Shown here: one piece after another, positions 1 through 7,278 of the stretch
How the letters are laid out: each line of letters begins with the position of its first letter
Position numbering within the stretch: position 1 is the stretch's first letter
NCBI GenBank assembly: GCA_002336105.1
Contig: DDEQ01000034.1
Location: 12,492-76,491, forward strand
Reading direction: 5' to 3'
Length of the DNA: 64,000 bases
Source: Chthonomonas sp. UBA1950
GTDB lineage: Bacteria > Armatimonadota > Fimbriimonadia > Fimbriimonadales > Fimbriimonadaceae
The notes under the pieces: model-generated
Databases searched by the model: none
What the model was told of the DNA's origin: nothing
Seen by the model: the letters and a program-made list of their open reading frames with translations, nothing else
Program-made: the position numbers and the translations under genes

Positions 1-1
1 A

Positions 2-358
2 GGATCACTATCCGGGTTCTCAATTGGTGGCGACGGAATCATTACTGGAATTTTCACCAACGGCCTAACACGATCGCTCGGACAGATTGCGATGGCTATC
101 TTCCCTAACCCGAACGGTATGGAACGCATCGGTAACAACTTATGGCGAAATACTTTGAACAGCGGAGATGCCTTTGTCGGCGCTGCCAATACGGGTGGTC
201 GAGGCGGAATCAACTCCGGCTTCCTGGAGCAGTCAAACGTTGACATCGGTTCCGAATTTACAGAAATGATCATCACCCAACGTGGTTTCCAGTCCAACAC
301 CAAAGTAGTCACGACAGTCGATGAAATGATGCAAGACCTGATCAACATGAAACGCTAA
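2..358 (+). CDS. flgE: Flagellar hook protein FlgE, C-terminal part (5' truncated by window edge)
   Basis: The reading frame is open from base 2 and gives about 118 residues, the C-terminal end of a flagellar hook/rod protein. FlgE polymerises into the extracellular hook that joins the basal body to the filament. Visible family features are the GIITGIFTNG region followed by LGQIAMA, the NLWRNTLNSG segment, and the C-terminal helix with FLEQSNVDIGSEFTEMIITQ and RGFQSNTKVVTTVDEM, which is the conserved flagellar basal body rod C-terminal motif. FlgF or FlgG are possible alternatives, but GIFTNG and the AMA segment fit the hook protein best. A strong terminator follows directly, so this is the last gene of its operon. 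Confidence 0.9.
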   Translation, partial: GSLSGFSIGGDGIITGIFTNGLTRSLGQIAMAIFPNPNGMERIGNNLWRNTLNSGDAFVGAANTGGRGGINSGFLEQSNVDIGSEFTEMIITQRGFQSNTKVVTTVDEMMQDLINMKR

Positions 359-377
359 CGCCTTCCGCGGATGATTA

Positions 378-418
378 GGGGGCTGTCTTTTCTAAAGGCA
401 GCCCCCTTCTTTTTTTTT
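378..418 (+). terminator. Rho-independent terminator after flgE
   Basis: An 8-bp perfect GC-rich stem (GGGGGCTG / CAGCCCCC, 378-385 and 399-406) is followed by a run of T with one C interruption to 418. Confidence 0.93.
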
Positions 419-429
419 GCGGAGTCGGT

Positions 430-1500
430 CTAGATTGATGGAACCAGTTCCCATTTTCCTGATACGGAGGACTGTTCGCAGGCGTGCAAAATAGCCTGAA
501 CTTCGGCTCCACGAACGATGTCTGGTTGGTCCTGTCGTCCTGTTTTGATCGACTTAATAAACCTCTCATAGTTGGACGGAGTCGGTTTCAGGTCCTTCGA
601 CTTCCATTTAGCTTTCATGAGGGCCTTCTCGCCGATCATCGTGTCAATTCCGTTCCAGTTCCTGTCAAGATCAACGCTTAAGACTCCTTCCGTCCCATGA
701 ACCTCACATCGAAGATGGTTTGCGTGTCCAGTCGCCCAACGAGTCGTTTGGACCACTCCGAAAGCTCCATTGGAGAATTCCACCTCGATGACCGCGGAAT
801 CGTTCGCGTCAAGGTTCTTGCCACCGTGTTCTGATACCAGTTGTCCCTCATAAACCTTCTCGAAGGTTCTGAGTTCGCACCGGACTCTTTTCACGTCACC
901 GGCGATAGCTGTAGTCATATCTAGGATATGGCACCCAACATCGCCTAAAACCCCTCCTGAGGTGCGCTTATCTAGTCTCCAAAGGAACCCCTCGTTTGAC
1001 CAATGTCCCCAAATCGGCGCTGCGAGCCATTCTTGTAAATAAAAGCTGCTGACATGACGAATGTGGCCAAGCACCCCAGATTCACGGAGTTCAATAGCCT
1101 TTTGAAAACCCGCCGACCCGCGGTAGGAAAAATTCGTCATGTGGATGACGCCGACTTCTGACGCTTTTCGTGCAGCCTCAGCTACCTCCTTAGCTTCCTC
1201 GAGCGAAATCGTTAGCGGTTTTTCGCAAAGAAGGTGTTTCCCTGCTCTTAGAATAGCTAGGCTTTGCTGTGCATGAAGGGCATCAGGAGTGACTACCGAA
1301 ATGGCGTCACAATCTGCCAACAGACCATCAAAATCGGTCGCGACCTTCTTGAAGCCAAACTTTTCGGCAAATGTCTTTGCGCGTTCGGCGTTCACATCCA
1401 GGCAACTCGCCAAAGCGACTCCCTTCATTTGCTGAAAATTGCCCGCATGGGCATGCGCCATCCCGCCAGTTCCAACAATACCGATCCGAATTTTTCCCAC
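430..1500 (-). CDS. Gfo/Idh/MocA family NAD(P)-dependent oxidoreductase
   Basis: A 356-residue protein, usual length for Gfo/Idh/MocA oxidoreductases, which act on sugars, inositols or related polyols in the cytoplasm. The N-terminal Rossmann motif GIVGTGGMAHAHAGNF is at residues 7-22, the EKP motif (LCEKPLT) is near residue 93, and the C-terminal half forms the alpha/beta substrate domain with GGVLGDVGCHILDM. The start is GTG. A TATGAT box lies 5 nt upstream, suggesting a leaderless transcript. The gene lies 78 nt downstream of an isochorismatase-like gene on the same strand. The substrate cannot be told from sequence; the family is certain. Confidence 0.92.
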   Translation of the reverse strand: MGKIRIGIVGTGGMAHAHAGNFQQMKGVALASCLDVNAERAKTFAEKFGFKKVATDFDGLLADCDAISVVTPDALHAQQSLAILRAGKHLLCEKPLTISLEEAKEVAEAARKASEVGVIHMTNFSYRGSAGFQKAIELRESGVLGHIRHVSSFYLQEWLAAPIWGHWSNEGFLWRLDKRTSGGVLGDVGCHILDMTTAIAGDVKRVRCELRTFEKVYEGQLVSEHGGKNLDANDSAVIEVEFSNGAFGVVQTTRWATGHANHLRCEVHGTEGVLSVDLDRNWNGIDTMIGEKALMKAKWKSKDLKPTPSNYERFIKSIKTGRQDQPDIVRGAEVQAILHACEQSSVSGKWELVPSI

Positions 1501-1505
1501 GACAA

Positions 1506-1511
1506 ATCATA
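1506..1511 (-). promoter_or_regulatory. TANNNT box (TATGAT) for the Gfo/Idh gene
   Basis: TATGAT on the minus strand ends 5 nt before the GTG start. It fits the leaderless pattern of the window. It also sits in the centre of the small inverted repeat GACAAATCATATCTTGTC. Confidence 0.4.
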
Positions 1512-1578
1512 TCTTGTCGAGATGTTCTGTAAGACTCTTAGCCGAAATGATTCATGGAACTGGCAATTTTTTAACCGA

Positions 1579-2133
1579 TCAAGCGAGTTCTTTTACGACC
1601 GCCAAGATCTCTTTGAACTTTGGATGTTGAGCAGACTCAATCCACTCGTACAACACCGTCTCGGTATGAGCTTGAACTACACCCGCGTCGCGCATCCTCT
1701 CCATCCCAAGCTTATGTTGCTCAACTGATCGCGAAGAAAGAGCATCTGGGCAAACGACTACCTCGTATCCCATCTGTAAAAGATGTAGCGCGGAAAGACA
1801 TATGCATATATGCGTTTCCGCGCCGACGAGGATAATCTTCCGCTTTCCAGAGGCACTTATAGCTTTCACAAAACCTTCATCTAGAGCACACGAGAAAGTC
1901 ATCTTCGCAACTGTGCTCGTCACGAACGGTTGAATCTGATCCGAAGTTAAGCCCATCTTTTCTGGATTCTGTTCAGTTGCGATCACAGGCACTCCAAGAA
2001 TCGAGGCCGTCTTTGCCAAAAAAAGAGACCGTTTCATAACCCGATCTGCGTCTTGAATCGCCCTCATAAACTTGTCTTGAACATCAACGACGACGACGAG
2101 AGAGTGTTCCAATGAGAGCGAAACGTGGGACAT
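1579..2133 (-). CDS. Isochorismatase-like cysteine hydrolase (ISOC2-type)
   Basis: 184 residues with the isochorismatase-like fold. The expected catalytic triad is visible: Asp17 in VVVDVQD, Lys77 in VAKMTF and Cys110 in ETHICICLSAL. The segment GYEVVVCPDALSSR is typical of the ISOC1/ISOC2 subgroup rather than of nicotinamidase or true isochorismatase. Members are cytosolic amidase-like hydrolases of mostly unknown substrate. It is upstream of the Gfo/Idh oxidoreductase on the same strand, so the two may be cotranscribed. The family is clear; the physiological substrate is not. Confidence 0.88.
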   Translation of the reverse strand: MSHVSLSLEHSLVVVVDVQDKFMRAIQDADRVMKRSLFLAKTASILGVPVIATEQNPEKMGLTSDQIQPFVTSTVAKMTFSCALDEGFVKAISASGKRKIILVGAETHICICLSALHLLQMGYEVVVCPDALSSRSVEQHKLGMERMRDAGVVQAHTETVLYEWIESAQHPKFKEILAVVKELA

Positions 2134-2268
2134 AAATCAATTTTGACTTCGTTTGTTGATGTTCCGCACGATAAACCTGTGAACTGCGAACGATAACAGG
2201 TTAAACTAGCGTCGCTCAAGGGACGAGCGCAAAAACTGCTCGGTCCGCCCCGGGAGGGTATGCAAATT

Positions 2269-2802
2269 ATGAGGAACATCGTCAAGTCGGCGGCCCTGGC
2301 GGCCGCGCTCGGAATCGGCGCCATCGCTACTGCCCAGTCAAGTCTAGCTCCAGCTTCGGATTACTATCCATACAACTTCACTCTGCGTGGAGGCGTCTGC
2401 TTGCCAATCGATAGCTCAACCAGTGATGCAATCGGTAGCTCACTGATTGCTCTCGGTATCGATTACCGATGCGGTGAGAGCCTCTTCAAGGGCGGCGAAA
2501 CATACTTCTCACTCGAGTACATGGCAAAGTCCTTCCGGGGCGAGAGAGGAACTATCATGCCTCTCACAATTAACCAGAAGTTCTACACCAACTCAAACTC
2601 GAACAAGAAGACCTATGCAATTCTTGGCGCTGGTGTGGCTTTCCTGGACATCACGAGCCAGAACACAGCTGTCGCAGGTCGAGCAGGCGTTGGCGTTGAA
2701 CTCAGCGACAACGTGATCTCAGAAATCATTGCCACGATCAGCGACAAGGCTGGCGGCGGCAGTGCCAATTCAATCGCTTTCTATTTCGGCTACCGATTCT
2801 AG
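2269..2802 (+). CDS. Small secreted beta-barrel-like outer membrane protein
   Basis: About 177 residues with a signal peptide (basic MRNIVK, hydrophobic alanine-rich core, ATAQ cleavage region) and alternating amphipathic strands ending in FYFGYRF, the aromatic C-terminus typical of outer membrane barrels. An ATG at 2260 is also in frame, but the strong GGGAGGG at 2252-2258 sits only 1-2 nt before it and about 10 nt before the ATG at 2269, so 2269 is preferred. It shares the motif R-G-GV-LP followed by DAIGSSL with the protein at 4281, so the two are probable paralogues. Function is unknown; a small OmpA/OmpW-like barrel is the best structural guess. Confidence 0.75.
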   Translation: MRNIVKSAALAAALGIGAIATAQSSLAPASDYYPYNFTLRGGVCLPIDSSTSDAIGSSLIALGIDYRCGESLFKGGETYFSLEYMAKSFRGERGTIMPLTINQKFYTNSNSNKKTYAILGAGVAFLDITSQNTAVAGRAGVGVELSDNVISEIIATISDKAGGGSANSIAFYFGYRF

Positions 2803-2823
2803 TCGGCGACCGAATAGAGCTTG

Positions 2824-2858
2824 GCCCTCTTCAAGAGTAATCTGAAGAGGGCTTTCTT
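2824..2858 (+). terminator. Terminator hairpin after the barrel protein
   Basis: A 10-bp perfect stem (GCCCTCTTCA / TGAAGAGGGC, 2824-2833 and 2843-2852) is followed by TTTCTT. It ends 6 nt before the next start codon, so the downstream gene needs read-through or its own signal. Confidence 0.8.
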
Positions 2859-3506
2859 ATGCAGGTTATTAGGCGTATCGACCACATCATTAAGGTGGTT
2901 TCAGATATCAGGCAGACGGCTGATCGACTGAATTCGCTTGGCTTTCCCGTTGCGTGGCCGATCGGGCCATTCTGGCGGAATGCTAAGACATGCGGTTACG
3001 CTATCGGCGGCCTAAACCTTGAACTTGTGCAGGCTGACCCCGGGTTTGATCCCGCATTTCCTGACTCAACACTCGTTTTTGAGCCAACGACCATTTCTGA
3101 GGCGAGATCACGGCTGATGGCACTCAAAATCCCTTCTGGGCTTTCGCTAAAATACGAGACTTCGGAAGAGCTACTGAGGCTAAGAGGTTTCGACGAGACA
3201 TCCTCGAAAACGAAGCAACTGATCTGCACGAATCTGACTCCACTCAACGCGGATTTTCGATTCTTCTTTTGCTCGTACTCTCAGTTTTTAGCTGAGCATT
3301 TGTCTCCAGAAATCCCGCGTCTAAGAGGAACCCCCAAAGTTCAACTCATAGAAATCGACGCCACCGAAGCTGGCATCAACCTTGTCGAGCAGTTTCAACT
3401 GCCAACGGATCTCCAGATCAAATTTAGGACAGCAGAAAAACAAAGGATCGCTCGAATACAAATGGAAGACGGATCTGAACCGCTCACATGGCTACTCGAA
3501 GCGTAG
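2859..3506 (+). CDS. VOC/glyoxalase-like domain protein
   Basis: 215 residues. The N-terminus (IRRIDHIIKVVSDI, then LNSLGFPVAWPIGPFW and YAIGGLNLELVQAD) has the beta-alpha-beta pattern of a vicinal-oxygen-chelate half, with His9 as a possible metal ligand. The C-terminal half is diverged and lacks obvious second metal ligands. The start codon lies 6 nt after the terminator stem of the preceding gene and has no Shine-Dalgarno sequence. The enzymatic role is unknown; assignment to the VOC fold rests on the first 70 residues only. It is followed by a creatininase gene 17 nt downstream. Confidence 0.65.
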   Translation: MQVIRRIDHIIKVVSDIRQTADRLNSLGFPVAWPIGPFWRNAKTCGYAIGGLNLELVQADPGFDPAFPDSTLVFEPTTISEARSRLMALKIPSGLSLKYETSEELLRLRGFDETSSKTKQLICTNLTPLNADFRFFFCSYSQFLAEHLSPEIPRLRGTPKVQLIEIDATEAGINLVEQFQLPTDLQIKFRTAEKQRIARIQMEDGSEPLTWLLEA

Positions 3507-3512
3507 AGTCGC

Positions 3513-3518
3513 TAAACT
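3513..3518 (+). promoter_or_regulatory. TANNNT box (TAAACT) for the creatininase gene
   Basis: TAAACT ends 5 nt before the ATG at 3524, with no Shine-Dalgarno sequence, consistent with a leaderless start. Confidence 0.45.
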
Positions 3519-3523
3519 AAGAC

Positions 3524-4279
3524 ATGAAGTTGTTCGGCATGACTTGGCAAGAAGTAGACCGATTATCGCGAGAGGTCGTTGTCGTGATTCCAACCGGATC
3601 GCTTGAACAACACGGACCGCACTTGCCGCTTTTTACAGATTCTTTGCTGGCAACGGCGGCCGCAGACGCAGTCGAAGCTCGACTATCAGAAGAAACGTTA
3701 GTCACACCCACACTATGGTTAGGTGCGAGCGGCCATCACTTGGCTTTCTCAGGAACTCTCTCTGCTTCTTTCGAGGCTTACGAAGCCGCCATCTTGTCAG
3801 TCGTGAACTCTCTTCTTCCCCACGGATTTTATAAGTTCTATCTGATCAACGGACACGGTGGAAATAACGAACCCAATGCCATCGCATGCCGAAAGCTAAA
3901 ACAGGCTAATCCGAACATCACCATCGGACACCGTGGCTATTACGCTTTTGCCGATCAGACAATCGCGGATACATTGGAAGGACCAAGCAAGTATATGCGC
4001 CATGCTTGCGAAGCAGAAGCGAGTTTGATGCTTCACTTACATCCTGATTTGGTCAAAAAAGCAAAGCTGAGAGATGATGGCTTACAGTCGGATCCACCGG
4101 TTTCAGGAGTGGTCCACTTCTTCGACGAAATGACGGAACAAGGTTCCCTTGGATACGCTACTCTCGCAACAGCTGAAAAAGGAAAACGCATCTTTGATTC
4201 AGCCGTAAGCGGGTTAATTCAGGAAATTTCCACCATTTATAACGGATATGTACTCAAAGGTCTGCCAAAGCACCAGTAA
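3524..4279 (+). CDS. Creatininase family amidohydrolase
   Basis: 251 residues, family-typical length. It carries the creatininase metal-binding block SLEQHGPHLPLFTDS (Glu28, His30, Asp39), the NGHGGNNEPN block and EAEASLMLHL. Members hydrolyse cyclic amides (creatinine) or formyl-pterin type substrates (the MptE/ArfB branch) using Zn or Mn in the cytoplasm. The exact substrate is not evident; in bacteria without creatine metabolism a pterin or flavin-related substrate is as likely as creatinine. The next gene begins 1 nt after its stop codon, suggesting coupling with the small barrel protein. Confidence 0.88.
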   Translation: MKLFGMTWQEVDRLSREVVVVIPTGSLEQHGPHLPLFTDSLLATAAADAVEARLSEETLVTPTLWLGASGHHLAFSGTLSASFEAYEAAILSVVNSLLPHGFYKFYLINGHGGNNEPNAIACRKLKQANPNITIGHRGYYAFADQTIADTLEGPSKYMRHACEAEASLMLHLHPDLVKKAKLRDDGLQSDPPVSGVVHFFDEMTEQGSLGYATLATAEKGKRIFDSAVSGLIQEISTIYNGYVLKGLPKHQ

Positions 4280-4280
4280 A

Positions 4281-4811
4281 ATGCCTGGGATGAAGTCACT
4301 CGTTTTACCGTTGCTCGGCGCACTGACACTCACAACTGTCTGCAATGCCGAAGGACTAAGTATTCCTCCGCTCGGCGTTCGAGCCGGCGTCTATTTACCG
4401 CAATCCACCGTCGTTAAAGATGCATTTGGTTCATCGCTATTGCAAGTTGGCCTCGGGCTCGCAAGCGGTTCCAGACCCTCCGACGGGTCCATCACTCCGA
4501 CGATCAACTTTATCGGGGCTAACAAGAATGGAAACCGCTTCTTATTGGTGCCAGTGATGCTTGGATACGAAAAGCACCTGGGTGGTTCCGGCGAAAACAC
4601 CGTTTTCTACACTCGGTTTTCCGTCGGAGCAGCCTATTACGATTACTCCATCTACGGAGTTTCGGCGTCTAAAGTCAATACAGCTGGAGCTGTCGAACTT
4701 GGCGTTTTGCTGAACAAGAGGCTGCAACTTTCCGTTGCTTACAACGCCTTTCAAAAGTCGGACAATATCGACTTTAACGGCATCAGTGCGTCGATTGGCC
4801 TAAAGTTCTGA
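4281..4811 (+). CDS. Small secreted beta-barrel-like outer membrane protein, paralogue of the gene at 2269
   Basis: About 176 residues with a signal peptide (MKSLVLPLLGALTLTT, then CNAEG) and barrel-like strands ending in SIGLKF. The block V-R-AGVYLPQ followed by DAFGSSLLQVGLGL parallels R-GGVCLPI and DAIGSSLIALGIDY in the protein at 2269. The ATG at 4281 is 1 nt after the creatininase stop; an ATG at 4290 (MKSL) is an equally good start. A cysteine near the cleavage region does not make a convincing lipobox. Function is unknown. The two barrel genes flank the VOC-like and creatininase genes, which may point to duplication in place. Confidence 0.7.
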   Translation: MPGMKSLVLPLLGALTLTTVCNAEGLSIPPLGVRAGVYLPQSTVVKDAFGSSLLQVGLGLASGSRPSDGSITPTINFIGANKNGNRFLLVPVMLGYEKHLGGSGENTVFYTRFSVGAAYYDYSIYGVSASKVNTAGAVELGVLLNKRLQLSVAYNAFQKSDNIDFNGISASIGLKF

Positions 4812-4843
4812 AAATGTAGAAGCTATTCGAAAGGTTAAATCGT

Positions 4844-6058
4844 ATGAATTACTGCCATTGGAGGCAACTCTTGTCGGCCAGGATGGCCACCTCCTCCTCT
4901 GCTCTTCCTCGATTAAGCCTTTCGATTGTTCTCGGCGGAGTTCTAGTTGCCACACTGATCGGTTGCGCCAAGAAAGAGGCAACGAAACCGACCGGGCAAC
5001 TCATCAGGATGACACGTGTCCAAAAACATCCTGCTGTCACTCCACCTCAGTTCAAAAAGCCTCCTCATGTTAAAGGCATCTATGTCACTGCCTGGTCTGC
5101 AGGCAGCAAATCAAAACTCGCCAAGCTAATTGGTCTCATTGAGAGAACAGAACTCAATGCCGTCGTCATCGACATTCGTGATGCCGGTCAAATGTATTTC
5201 CCAACCGGTATAAAGCTAGCAGATGCGGCTGTCGGAAAACGATTTATTGCGGTTCGAAAACCCAAAGATCTCCTCAAACAACTCGCCGAGCATCAGATTT
5301 GGCCGATAGCGCGAATAGCTTGTTTTCGCGATGATTACCTGCCCAAAATCCATCCCGAATTGGCTGTTCAAACCTCCGAGGGCAAGGTATGGAAAGACGC
5401 AGGTGGACATACTTGGTTGAATCCGTACGACAAGCGCAACTGGCAATACCTCCACGGAATTGTCGACTACGCTCTGAGACTAGGATTTCCTGAAGTTCAA
5501 CTGGACTATGTTCGATTCCCCAGCGAAGGAGCAGCCAAAACTCAAGTCTTCCCCACCAGATCAACGTTCGGAGAATCCAACGTCAAACCTGAGGACGTCA
5601 TCTTTGCATTCTCTAAGAGCGTGGTGCAAAGAATCAAAAAATACAAGGCTCTCAGTTCGGCTGATATATTTGGCATCATCTCAAGCTCAAAGAAAGACGA
5701 AGGAATCGGTCAATCTCTCGAAAAGATAGCTGCACCGTACGATGTCGTCTCGCCAATGATTTACCCGTCACACTTTGCCAGAGGTGAATACGGGATTGCT
5801 GATCCAAACAACTCGCCTTCCGCGATTATTTCCAAATCACTTGCTGACTATAAGAAACGCATTCCGAAGAAGAACATTCGACCATGGTTGCAAGATTTTT
5901 CTCTTTTTGGGGTGAAATATGATGCCAAGATGGTGAGAGCGCAGATTGATTCTGTACAAAAAGCTGGATACAAAGAGTGGCTTTTGTGGAATGCGTCAAG
6001 CACTTACACGGAAACTGCGTTAAGAAAAAAGCCTACGTCTGATAAAGTGCTTCATTAA
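4844..6058 (+). CDS. Lipoprotein with DUF4015-type putative glycosidase domain
   Basis: 404 residues. The N-terminal hydrophobic segment ends in ATLIGCAKKE, a lipobox with Cys41, so it is probably a membrane-anchored lipoprotein. The body resembles the DUF4015 (COG1306) putative glycoside hydrolase TIM barrel: KGIYVTAWSAGS, AVVIDIRDAGQM, WPIARIACFRDD, WLNPYDKRNWQY, FPEVQLDYVRFPS and SPMIYPSHFA. LDYVRFPSEG is the hallmark of that family. An AAAGG lies 9 nt before the ATG at 4844; an internal ATG at 4883 would give a shorter and more usual lipoprotein n-region. The substrate is unknown; a surface or matrix polysaccharide is plausible. Confidence 0.82.
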   Translation: MNYCHWRQLLSARMATSSSALPRLSLSIVLGGVLVATLIGCAKKEATKPTGQLIRMTRVQKHPAVTPPQFKKPPHVKGIYVTAWSAGSKSKLAKLIGLIERTELNAVVIDIRDAGQMYFPTGIKLADAAVGKRFIAVRKPKDLLKQLAEHQIWPIARIACFRDDYLPKIHPELAVQTSEGKVWKDAGGHTWLNPYDKRNWQYLHGIVDYALRLGFPEVQLDYVRFPSEGAAKTQVFPTRSTFGESNVKPEDVIFAFSKSVVQRIKKYKALSSADIFGIISSSKKDEGIGQSLEKIAAPYDVVSPMIYPSHFARGEYGIADPNNSPSAIISKSLADYKKRIPKKNIRPWLQDFSLFGVKYDAKMVRAQIDSVQKAGYKEWLLWNASSTYTETALRKKPTSDKVLH

Positions 6059-6128
6059 GTTTCATAACTGAATGATAATATCTTGCGAGTAGATTTCTGG
6101 ACACATCAAGTTATTGTTAGTGAATGAT

Positions 6129-7022
6129 ATGCGCTCTCGTGCCTTTACGCTCATCGAATTGTTAGTTGTGATCGCGATCATCGCGATCTTAGCCGCCATC
6201 TTGTTTCCAGTATTCGCTCAAGCAAAAGAAGCAGCCAAACGAGCTCAATCTCTTTCAAATGTAAAGCAGCTGACGACAGCGATGCATCTGTATTCCCAGG
6301 ATTACGACGATATGTCGCCATCCACATATAGCTACCCAGACGACACCTCCGTCGATATTTATCAAACCCTTCAACCCTATATCAAAAACATGGAGATCTT
6401 CTTTTCTCCAGTTTGGCAGTACCGCAATTCAACCGGTTGCCCGAACAACAGCACCCCAGCAGGGCAATTCGTCCCAAGCGAAACAACTCGTTGTTTAGGT
6501 TATGGATACAACTGGGGATTTGGAGTTTGGGCTGGCGGAGCACTAGTCGATTTTCAACGAACGTGGACTGACTCAAACGGTAATACGGGGTGGGTTCTTC
6601 CTGGTGTTAGCCTAACGGCAGCTGAAAATCCTGCAGAACTAGGCGCATTCGGCGATACCTACAACGGACGCAGATACACGATCAGCGCAGTGGGTTCGAT
6701 TGGAACTTACTATGATGGTGCGGAACGAAACAGTAGCCTGAGACATGGTGGAAACTTAAACTATTCATTTGTAGATGGTCATGCGAAGTCTATGAAGGTG
6801 CAAGGCTACACAATGCCGCTTGGCCAAACACCAAAAGGGCGAAATTACATCATTGTCCCAAGCGATACAAGCAAGATCTCCAAGCTTTACTGCCTATCTG
6901 ACTCAACTGAAGTGAAACCTAACCAGCTTCTTGGTTCTCTTCCGCCGTCTCTCGGTTGCAAGCAGTTTATTGATTTAGCGCTGTCCGGTGCTTTCGTTCC
7001 GCTAACAAGATGGCCGAACTAG
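6129..7022 (+). CDS. Type II secretion/prepilin-like protein with H-x9-DG motif
   Basis: 297 residues. It opens with a class III (prepilin) signal: RAFTLIELL, then VVIAIIAILAAI and FPVFAQAKEAAKR. A prepilin peptidase should cut before the Phe and methylate it. The C-terminal part carries HGGNLNYSFVDGHA, the H-x9-DG motif of the DUF1559-like prepilin group abundant in Planctomycetota and Armatimonadota. The ATG at 6129 is preferred because it places the cleavage site after MRSRA; in-frame TTG (6114) and GTG (6120) would only lengthen the n-region. A second, frameshifted copy of this type is at 63045, with near-identical DNA over the first 90 bases. Its role is probably as a surface pseudopilin; cargo is unknown. 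Confidence 0.88.
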   Translation: MRSRAFTLIELLVVIAIIAILAAILFPVFAQAKEAAKRAQSLSNVKQLTTAMHLYSQDYDDMSPSTYSYPDDTSVDIYQTLQPYIKNMEIFFSPVWQYRNSTGCPNNSTPAGQFVPSETTRCLGYGYNWGFGVWAGGALVDFQRTWTDSNGNTGWVLPGVSLTAAENPAELGAFGDTYNGRRYTISAVGSIGTYYDGAERNSSLRHGGNLNYSFVDGHAKSMKVQGYTMPLGQTPKGRNYIIVPSDTSKISKLYCLSDSTEVKPNQLLGSLPPSLGCKQFIDLALSGAFVPLTRWPN

Positions 7023-7278
7023 AGGAACTTCGGTATCGTATGATTCGTCGGATCAATGGAAGCCAATGGCGTTACGCTCTTTCCTGCTCCCTATTTGGGG
7101 TAGGTTGACTATAGATCAAAGGAAAGTTAGCCTCAAAAAGCTAATCCCCTGCGATAATTGGCCAACAATTATGCCGAAAGTCAGGTTTTCTTGCGAGGTG
7201 GAAATAACCACTCGCAACTCTCAAGAAGGCCGCGATATACTAGATAATCTGTGCTACGTTGCACTGAGGTGAACAAAG
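7023..7278 (+). promoter_or_regulatory. infC leader region with stem-loop and promoter-like box
   Basis: These 256 bases between the prepilin gene and infC hold no convincing gene. A hairpin spans 7191-7217 (TTGCGAGGTGG / CCACTCGCAA, 10 bp with one bulged G). TATACT at 7236-7241 overlaps TAGATAAT and could be a -10 element, giving a short leader with the Shine-Dalgarno sequence AGGTG at 7267-7271. Leaders of infC operons are often autoregulatory (L20 or IF3), so a control role is possible, but it is inference. Confidence 0.4.

Noticed and set aside
1264..1728. 154-codon open frame on the plus strand over the Gfo/Idh and isochorismatase genes
   Set aside because: Both genes it overlaps have complete catalytic motifs on the minus strand; no family features here.
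7066..7272. 68-codon open frame just before infC, candidate leader peptide
   Set aside because: No ribosome binding site, no run of regulatory codons and no family; it lies in the infC leader and overlaps its hairpin.
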